The notes under the pieces: model-generated
Told to the model about the DNA's origin: nothing
The model's database searches: none
Seen by the model: only the letters and a program-made list of their open reading frames with translations
Position numbers and translations under genes: made by a program
Assembly (NCBI GenBank): GCA_016647705.1
Contig: CM028339.1
Coordinates: 18,494,803-18,558,802 of the forward strand
Reading direction: 5' to 3'
DNA: 64,000 nt
From: Eucommia ulmoides
Lineage: Eukaryota; Streptophyta; Magnoliopsida; Garryales; Eucommiaceae
In this document: positions 56,089 through 64,000 of the stretch, in pieces
Position numbering within the stretch: position 1 is the first letter of the stretch
Layout: every line of letters starts with the position of its first letter

Positions 56089-57565
56089 TATACGACGAGG
56101 ATTTAATTGCTCGCGTATTGATTTTACTCGCACACGCATGAGGTCAAGTTTTAGTATAGTGATTGTAAGATCAAATATTGTTCCCACAAGGACGTGTAAC
56201 TTAGTTGAATACCGTGATTTTTGTAGCCTCATATTATCTCAACTTTTCAAGAATTGTTTGTATTTTAATTACAATTAAGATAAATGACAACTATGGGTTA
56301 GTTCTAACTATATTAATTACCTAGGTATTGATTTCTTTCACGTAATACATAGTTGACTTTGTTTAGTTAGCTATAACGATGTTTATCCTATCTGACAATC
56401 TCTGTATCTATAACTCGCTCACTCCCTCTTCCAAGTGTAAAGCGAACGCATATATGACTTCGCGTTGACGCCAATGTCCCCCTTGAACGTCTTTTCGAAC
56501 ACATAGTCACATGAGTCGTGAACCAACGTTATAGATTGCACACGTTCTAACGCCCTCCCGGGTCGTTAGAACGTCGCGCTGTGTTTAACCCTAGTCTAAA
56601 TCCGAGGTTACCTTTCCCGAGTGTCAAACCCCATATTCCCAGTTTATCATAACAAGAATAATATTAAGAATAACTGTAAACACAATCGGATTTAGACAAA
56701 CATCCATTAAAGTAACATATATTAAATCAAACTAGCATTACATGACTTACAACAACACTTAAGTAATATTTATCTAATACTACATGATCCTAGCCATATA
56801 ACATACAAAACAAGAGTGGTTCAACATCATTTGATATGGAAAAGTAATTACAAAGATAAAAACAAGGGAAGAACAATCAAATCTGAGAGTGAAACAATCC
56901 ACTGTTGCTTAAGATCGCTCCACAAATGCTTTGTCTTCTTTCGAATGATGAACCTCCTTCTTAATCTCTCAAAAATGGCTAAAGAACGCTATATTAGGGT
57001 TAGTAACATTCAACAACCAATTTCAAACATGGGAGAGTGGTATTTATAGGCCTAAGGTTTCAAAAATATCTAAAAGATATTTTTCTCTGTGCAGAGCAGA
57101 CCGCCTAGGCAGTGGTTTTCTCTACTTAGGCAGAGGTTAAGTCGGTTTGCTTACCGCCTAGGTGGTAGTTCTTCGCCTAGGCGGTGGGTTGGCACACAAT
57201 TCTCTAACACTTCTCCACCTAGGCGGTGGTTTCTTCACCTAGGAGGTGGAGCAGCTCTCAACTTTCTAACGGTTTTCTGCCTAGGCGGTTGTTTTCTCAC
57301 CTAGGTAGTGGACTGCACTCCAACTCTCTGACCCTTCTCCGTCTAGGTGGTGGTTTCCTCGCCTAGGCGGTGGTTTTGCTGTTCTTGAAACCTTATTCTC
57401 TCATATTTTCTTTACCGTTTTTCTACTGTTTTGCTCATTTGTCCCTTCTTTATGTCCCTACACCTGATTTATATAAAAACAACTAAAATGCAAATTAAAC
57501 TTTAATAAAACACTCGAAAATTGACAATTTCGGCTTAGAAGTAGGTAAGTATTTTACACCTATCA
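56089..57565 (-). repeat. Complete Athila LTR shared by two copies
   Basis: Plus-strand start TATACGACGAGG, end ACACCTATCA. It has a primer site on one side and a polypurine tract (57,566-57,583) on the other, so it serves as 5' LTR of one copy and 3' LTR of another. It carries the TATA box at 57,041-57,049 and the palindrome array at 57,095-57,375. Confidence 0.85.
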
Positions 57566-59500
57566 AATACCCCCAAACTTGAAATTTTGCTAGTCCTCGA
57601 GCAAAACACCCTAACACTAAATATAACTAACTACACTAATTAGCTAATTTCTAAAAAAAAATAAATAAACATTAACAAATAAGAAATAAACATATGTGAG
57701 ATTCAAGTTCAATCGAAGAAACCATGTGGTTTTTCCCTCAACAACCCATAATCAGATCAAGTTAAGGAATAACACACACCAACACACACCACGTGGTGTT
57801 CTAGAATTTCAACACTCAATATCAGTTAAAACCATTCTAGATCCATTTAAAATGTTTGTGTGAGAGAACTCCAATGTATAACTAATCAAACACCGGATTG
57901 GATTATTCAGTAGCTAAGCTCATGACTTAAACTTTAAAAGATTTAGGAAAACCATACGCTTGACTGGGCTCAACTATCCACTAATGTAGATTCAGACATT
58001 CACAGAGATAAATAAGGCTTGGTTTGGCTTTGGAGAATGACCAAGGGTATCGTAGGAATAGAAAATAGAAAATTGTTATAGAATGAACGATACCTGAGGC
58101 ACAAACGCTTGTCGCTATATCACTCTCTCGTAACCCCACACGTTTAAAACACAACCTTGAACGAGAATTGAATAACTTTGTATTCACTTGTCACAACAAC
58201 TGAAATTAAGAACTATATTCACATAGTGTCTTTTTTTTATTTTTTTTTTAACACACCCCAAACATATTCAAAATTACAATTTTAGAGGCATGAAAAATGA
58301 ACTATAATTTTGACAAGTGAATACATTTATACTGAACCAATAAACTTTCGTCCGAAACCCCACTTGCTCACTTCAAGTTAGCATAAACTAATGCTACTTG
58401 ATTTCACTCAATTTTGAATTTTAGGCTTAGTGACAATGATTTTGAAAGATTTAATTGGCTAAAGTATAGATATGTGTTCAGAATTGAAAAGTTTATGGGC
58501 TTCGACAGGGGAACGAGGGAATAAATTTTTCAGGTTAGTTTCAAAAGGTTCAAGTGATAAAAGTGAAGGCCTATATCATGCCTTCGGAATTACCTCACCT
58601 ATAATTTTGCTTGAAGCCTCCCCCAATCAAGTTCTAGATTTCTCATTTCTGTCATGAACTTATTATTGAATAATCGTTGTCAAATCGTTCAAATAATTAT
58701 ACAATGAGTCTATGCGATCGTGCAATTTTAGGATCAAAATAATTTTCACCTAATCGACATGCTAAGCATACAAAACACAAATGAATGGCATTACCCCCGA
58801 CCTCAATATATAATTAGGGGATAATTTTAATCATCGGGACATGGCTTAGACAAACTCGAAAACTTGACATGCTCATACAACATCATTCATTAACATATCT
58901 ACTCTAAATATAAAAACTAGCATACATATTCTAACTAAACATTACACATGCATAAACACAAATTAAAAAACCACTTAACTAGAAATTAACATCTACATTA
59001 TAAATTAGAACGTCTACAAAGCGTAACTACGCATACATAAATATCCAAAAATAATACATCAAAAAAATTTGGTAAAAAATTTTGGTTCATCATTTTATAC
59101 AAAAATAAATAAAAATGGATGAACACCATGGATAAACACCATAACACTCCCCCCAAACTTAAATGAGGCAGTGTCCCCACTGTCTGAGCAGCGAACCCAA
59201 TTGCAATATATAGCATGCAGCGAAAAATATTAGGTTGGAACACATACCTAGGAAATGAGATGTAGAAGTATCACCTCCTACGGTCTTTTTGGGAAAACAT
59301 CATCACCACCACTGCCTTGTAGTAAGGGAATTATGATGGTTGTGAAAGGTCGGGCGACATGTGCGGCCTCTGCGGAAAAATACTCATGTCATAGCCAAAA
59401 CGCTCGCACATGAGCCGGTGCACTTGATCATGATACTGCATGCATTAATCCATGTAAGCCCCTAGCGCGGTAATCCGGAGATCCGTATTATATTGCACTT
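57566..59500 (-). other. 3' internal region of the first Athila copy
   Basis: Non-coding. Polypurine tract AAGTTTGGGGGTATT beside the LTR and two more AAGTTTGGGG-like blocks at 58,253-58,266 (degenerate) and 59,147-59,161. A T-run lies at about 58,229-58,250. A splice-donor-like CCTAG/GTATGTG occurs near 59,242-59,252. Aligns in patches with 2,563-4,130. Confidence 0.7.
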
Positions 59501-59501
59501 G

Positions 59502-60330
59502 TCATAGAACACGGTTGTCAAGCTGAATATTCCAAATGTCTTGAGAAATACGCTCCACATCACTCGGGGCTTGCCTGGGTACCTCGGAAGGCCCTACCTC
59601 ATCCGACCTATGCTCTTCTTGTGCTTCCCCTCTTTCTTCGCCCTGCCCCAGTGCTCTCTCTTTCCACATTCTGTTTATCGTTGATTGATCAAGTTGAGAG
59701 ACAGGGGCCAACAAATTATCCACACTGATTACGACCCCAGCTTGATAGAAAAGTTCAGTCAAGAAAGAGGGAAAATGAAGTCCTGCTTTCGTTGTTCTGA
59801 CGGCATTGAAAATCGACGAATATATCAACTATCCGATGTTAATCGGCTTCTCGGACTGGATTGTGTAGAGCATCATAGCCCTTTCCTTTGAAACATTGGA
59901 GTGATGAGATGTTGGAGAGAGATTCCCACATATAAAATAGTACCAAACCTTTGGAACCGGATTTAGGTATTTAGCCGGGAAGGTGGCTTGCTCTGGCCCT
60001 GTGACAGTCCATTCGATGTTACCGGTTGTTAGGGCTCGGATAACGATTTCCATAATCTCAGCATTATCTCCACCTAGCTCTTGAGTCGGTGCCGGTGACG
60101 CCACTTCCAATAGCACATTAAACCGATAAGAACTAAAATCTATTGGGCGACCTCAGACTTTTGTATAGATGTCTGTCCCTTCGGCAATAGTGGCATAGAA
60201 CTCCTGGACTAGTGCTACGTCACCGGGGGGAGGCGATCTGCAGAATCGTTCCCATCCCATTCCTCGAATAATATTTCGGAACTCTATTGGAAGAGCCTCC
60301 AAAGGTCCAAAATCGCGCTGTTTAATGCAA
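59502..60330 (-). pseudogene. Putative plant transposon protein frame in the Athila copy
   Basis: One frame from about 60,330 to 59,829 with one TGA near 60,151, continued at 59,828-59,502. Patches are typical of the plant-specific putative plant transposon protein domain: GMGWERFCRSPPPGDVALVQ, EFYATIAEGTD, IDFSSYRFNVLL, VPKVWYYFICGNLSPTSHHS, VSKERAMMLYTIQSEKPINIG, then LHFPSFLTELFYQAGVVI. An acidic tail follows (GQGEERGEAQEEHRSDEVG). In Athila elements a third frame occupies this place after pol. Its role is unknown. Confidence 0.75.
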
Positions 60331-60348
60331 GCCCGCTTGTGCTCATGA

Positions 60349-60803
60349 GTAATTTTTCATTACTCTAAATGATCTTCTAAACGAATGCGCGTTCTTCATA
60401 AGTATTATTATGAGCCATTTTCTATTACTCTAAACGATCCTCTAAACGGACGCGCGTTCGTTATAAGTATCGTCATGAGTCATTTTTTTTCATTACTCTA
60501 AATGATCTTCTAAACAAATGCGCGTTTATCATGAATATCGTCATGGGTAATTTTTTATTACTCTAAACGATCCTCTAGATGGACGCGTGTTTGTCATGAG
60601 TATTGTCATGAGTCATATTTCATTACTCTCAGCGATCTTCTAAACGAACATGCCTTTATCATGAGTATCATATTGAGTCATTTCTATTATTCTAAATGAT
60701 TTTTTGAACAGAGACATGTTCATTATGAGCATCATCATGAGTTATTTTCATTACTCTCAGCGATCCTCTAAACGGACACTTGTTCGTCATGAGTCATTTT
60801 TAT
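60349..60803. repeat. 62-bp tandem repeat, about seven units
   Basis: Each unit has CATTACTCTAAA[CT]GATC[CT]TCTAAACG, a [GC]GCGCGTT-type block and ATCGTCATGAGTCA. Borders: the Athila frame on the left, non-coding leader on the right. Confidence 0.85.
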
Positions 60804-61489
60804 GTTTAGTTTGTTCTATTGTTGAAAAAATACTTTAAAAAGTCCAGAAAATAGAACGATCAAAATGACATAGAATCCTATCTTTGTTAAGCAAGTGAAT
60901 TTAGTATGACAAAGAAGGGCAGTTGTAAACACAGCATTTTGACCGCCCCCACAAAATTTTGTTTAAATTTCATAAATTAAGCTAATTTTTTTATTTCATT
61001 CTTATTTTTTTGAAAAAAAAAAACTAAAATAAAAAAAAATGATTCAAAAAATGAATAAAAGAAAAGAAAATAGTAAAATAGAAAGAAAAAAAAAAAAGAA
61101 ATCAAAATAAGAAAAATGGGAAAAATAAATAAAGAGAAAGAAGGAAAATAGAAAAGAGAAAAAATGGGATAGATCCCTATTGGCCAAGTAAGAGAGAAGT
61201 AAAAGAGAGAGCGAGAGAGAGGGGGGGTAGCAGGCCCCGCTGGTCAACAGAGAAAAAGAGAGAAAAGATGAGAGAAAGAGATAGAATAGAGAGAGAAAAT
61301 CGAGAGAGAGAGAGAGAGAGTGGTGGTAGGCCCCACTGGTCAGCAAAGAAAGAGAGAAAAGATGAGAGAGAGAAAAAGAAAATGGTGAGTGAGACCCCTT
61401 TAATGTCAGCCGAAAATTAAAAGGAGAGAGAGAAAAATAAAGAGAAAGAAAGGTGGGTCCCTTACCTTTGTAAGTGACGCACCCTGGAT
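60804..61489 (-). other. Purine-rich leader next to the inverted Ogre/Tat LTR
   Basis: Plus strand is A- and GA-rich, with (GA)n runs and a repeat of about 96 bp around GGCCCC[AG]CTGGTCA (61,232 and 61,328). A 166-codon minus-strand frame here is Leu/Ser/Phe low complexity and not a credible gene. Confidence 0.6.
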
Positions 61490-63809
61490 TTTGATAGCGG
61501 AAGAAGTAGAGAATCGGAAAGAAGATGAAACAAGTTTCATCCATTCTTCTCTAAGTCATCCAAATTCGTTCATTTTGAAAATGGGTTTTCAAGGGCTTTT
61601 CTAGGCGTTGGTTTTTAAAAAATTCTTGGGCCAAGATTTTAAGTTAAAATGGGAGTTACCACCTAGCATGGTATTAAATAGTGTGCTAGGTCACCGGGAT
61701 TTAGGAAATTCATTTTTTCCTTTTGAAATAGCCGATGTTTTGACTTCCATAGGTCTATGTACCAAAGATATTCTTTAAGTTCGAGAGTAGGTTATGCTCG
61801 GGAAAGGTATTAGTCACCCCAAGACACCCGTCCGAAGATGGTACCTCAATCTTAATAGATATTCAATGCTAAACACTATCCAAGCAGTTTTCTTTGATGC
61901 ACTTAGGCAAGAATAATTCTCTTTTTTAAAGTTTTTTGTTCTTTTTATGTATTTTTGACATGATTTAATAGAAAGTAGGTAAATACTCCAACTACTATTA
62001 GTCAGCGACAGCCAATAACAGTTTATATATAGACAGATATGTAAATATGTAAGTTATACTAAATGAAATGCAAACTAAGACTAAGTTGTTTGTATATGCG
62101 ATCGAACTCGCACGTGGGTTGCCAGCGTATCTCGAATGAGAATCAGGTCATCACGTAGTTTATTCTAGTTAGAGTAAAATATATGGTTTATTATTAAAGT
62201 GTGATCGAACCTTTATGGGTTACCTACGTACTTTGGATGGTTACCAAAAATTAGGTCAAACGTAGTTCATTCTTGTTTCATTGAAAACTGGATTCATTAT
62301 TAGAGGTATGATTGAACCCTTATGGGCTGCCTATATACTTTGGGTGGTTACCAAAGATCAAGTCGAACGTAGTTCAATCTTGTTATGTTTGAAAAAAGCT
62401 GGATTGGTTTAGTTTAAGGTTGAGTTAGTTTTAGTTAAAGATTGGTTTATTTAGTATGTTTGGGTTGATTATTAGTTAGTTTGGGTTGATTAGCAGTAAG
62501 TTTTCGTTGTGAACTACCTGAATCACAACATTCATAAGCTATTATTAACAGTTCTTAGAGTTGTGAACAACCTGCATCACAACCCTAATATAAACTTAAC
62601 AACCCTTTGATTTTGTCAAGAACCTTAAACAAACTTCTTTGTTTTGGTTAGTTTAGTGTCAGTGTGTGAGTTATTAGTTAAAAGCGAAAATAAATAACAT
62701 ATATTTATGCCAGTCCTACTCGTAAGTAATGAAAACGGAAAGTTTTCTTAAGAAGAATCACACATATCCCTGAAGGAATAGATGCCCTCCATTTATCTCG
62801 AGTTCATAGCCACAAGGGTCTGTCGGTGTAGTGTATACATAGACACACACATACACACACACACATATATATATATATAGGTGTGATAGAAGTTTTGTTT
62901 GAATCCTCACATGTTCTTAACAAGTTGTTAGATGATTTGATGTTTTTGAATGTCTTTGAATGTTTTTGAATGTTCTTGAGATGATTGAAATGGTTTGCAT
63001 GATTTGACCCTAGTTTGGTTGTTATAATTAAGATTAGGTGTGGGTTTGATGTTCTTGACAAAATCAAAAGTTTGTTTGGTTATCTTATGGGTTTTTTGTA
63101 TTATGTACATGAAAGTAGGTGTATTATCTATATGATCCTACTATATACAAAGCAATATACACAATATTAACCAAGAATCATAGTTTTTTTTTTTAAGAAA
63201 CATACCTACTTAGGGGATGTAGTCTTCCATAAGTGTTTACTTTTTTTTTTCTCCTTAATCTTCTTGGTCAGTGGTTGATCGGTGTTTGATCAGTGGTCGT
63301 CAATTCCTTGAGTTCTTAGCCAAGAACCCAAGAACACCTTACTTAGGGGATGTTTTCGTCCCTAAGTAGCTAACCTTATTTCTCTCTTTGCTCCTCTTGG
63401 CTCGGTGTTAATCGGTGATCGTCGATCCTTGAAGTTCTTGTTCTAAGAACTTCAAGAACACCTTCCAAGACTGGATTTCAAAAAAATAATGATGCATTAT
63501 TTGAGAAATATGCTTGAGAGGCCTAGGACCTGAAAGAGTTGCTTGAGTTTAGAGAGCGAAACTAGGCCTTCAAGACTTGTAAAAATAAGAGAGGTGGCCT
63601 AGTATTTATAGACCTGGGGGCCTGTGCAGTGGTCAATGCGCAGGCCAATCCAAGGTGTTCCCTAGGCAGTGTTTTGCCTAGGGGACTACTTTCCCTGTCT
63701 TGGTTTTGTTTGGCTTGGAACGAATTTAAGCTAAGAGTGAGATTCTCAAAGATTTGGTAAACGACAATCATTACCAATCATTTTCTCTCCTCCAATCAAA
63801 ATCCTTACA
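61490..63809 (-). repeat. Ogre/Tat-type LTR in inverse orientation
   Basis: Aligns with 40,437-42,716 in reverse. It has one copy of the segment duplicated at 41,136-41,468 and three units of the 108-bp repeat. The U3 end at 63,809 is estimated. An AC/TATA microsatellite lies at about 62,840-62,880. Confidence 0.7.
63603..63611 (-). promoter_or_regulatory. TATA box of the inverted Ogre/Tat LTR
   Basis: CTATAAATA on the minus strand, with GCGCAGG-type sequence just upstream as at 40,437. Confidence 0.55.
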
Positions 63810-63896
63810 CATGGGTGCATTTATGAATTGATATGATGGATCTAGTTCAGTTTAGGGGCTAAGTACCGGTTAGATCCACTATTTCAGATTGGTCGT

Positions 63897-64000
63897 TGAT
63901 AGGTGTAATTTGTCTATATATTCTCAAGCCAGTTTTGGAAGTTTTCAAATATTATTATAGTGTTTTTATATATTTTAATATGTTTTTATTCTTTTTGTTA
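63897..64000 (+). repeat. Start of an Athila-type LTR, cut by the window edge
   Basis: TGATAGGTGTAATTTG aligns with the start of the solo LTR at 20,517 (TGATAGGTGTGATCTAC) and continues in the same T-rich way. Confidence 0.65.

Larger units (their letters stand above)
50461..60340 (-). mobile_element. Athila-like elements sharing one LTR
   Basis: Read on the minus strand: the 3' half of one copy (60,340-57,566), a complete LTR (57,565-56,089), primer site, gag, protease, RT and RNase H of a second copy, then a truncated LTR (51,711-50,461). The middle LTR therefore ends one copy and begins the next. Integrase, the second copy's 3' internal region and the first 0.2 kb of its last LTR are deleted. 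Coding decay is milder than in the Ogre/Tat element, consistent with a younger insertion. Confidence 0.8.

Noticed and set aside
61044-61544. 166-codon minus-strand frame
   Set aside because: Leu/Ser/Phe low complexity caused by GA-rich leader sequence; no domain.
50456-63814. CATGG on both sides (50,456-50,460 and 63,810-63,814) as a target duplication of one large element
   Set aside because: The two ends belong to different LTR families, and the right end is itself only estimated; a five-base match is not enough.

Overview
This is plant nuclear DNA, very AT-rich, made almost entirely of nested transposable elements. I recognise no intact host gene and no tRNA or rRNA gene. The plant assignment rests on Athila-type and Ogre/Tat-type Ty3 retroelements, an LTR element with an initiator-Met-tRNA primer site, a PIF/Harbinger element with TTA duplications, Helitron-like ends, a hAT-like MITE and TAG-rich coding decay that fits CHG methylation. 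A eudicot is plausible; the species cannot be told.

Region 1 (1-13,235): Helitron-like copy A begins directly after the 3' end of an older copy. It is split by a non-autonomous Athila-like element (1,336-7,931), which itself holds a solo LTR (4,136-5,555, duplication GTTGC). The right half of copy A contains gene-like fragments and a direct duplication, one unit of which received a PIF/Harbinger element (9,953-11,982).

Region 2 (13,236-24,790): the 5' fragment of Helitron C is interrupted by a minus-strand, pol-less element with a gag and 2-kb LTRs (13,840-22,749). Its right LTR holds an Athila-type solo LTR (20,517-22,101, duplication ATCAA). A part of a second copy's internal region, an unknown hairpin-bearing segment and Helitron copy B follow.

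Region 3 (24,791-40,112): a nest three deep. A large non-coding LTR element (LARD2) received a plus-strand pol-less element (26,741-39,439, duplication ATGGC), which in turn received another non-coding LTR element (LARD1, 32,349-36,950, duplication TAAAT). The plus-strand element encodes a gag and, in place of pol, a second 432-codon frame resembling the putative plant transposon protein family. I see no pol in either member of this family.

Region 4 (40,123-50,460): an Ogre/Tat-type element in the plus orientation with a long LTR and a heavily decayed gag, protease, RT, RNase H, second RNase H and integrase.

Region 5 (50,461-60,340): Athila-like elements in the minus orientation that share an LTR. 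One has LTR, primer site, gag, protease, RT and RNase H, but its integrase and part of its 3' LTR are deleted. Upstream of the shared LTR lies the 3' half of another copy with a second putative-plant-transposon-protein frame.

Region 6 (60,341-64,000): 62-bp tandem repeats, a purine-rich leader, an Ogre-type LTR in inverse orientation to region 4, and the start of another Athila-type LTR at the window edge.

No element looks able to move alone. The pol-less families would depend on enzymes from relatives. Several LTRs keep TATA boxes, W-box clusters or palindrome arrays.
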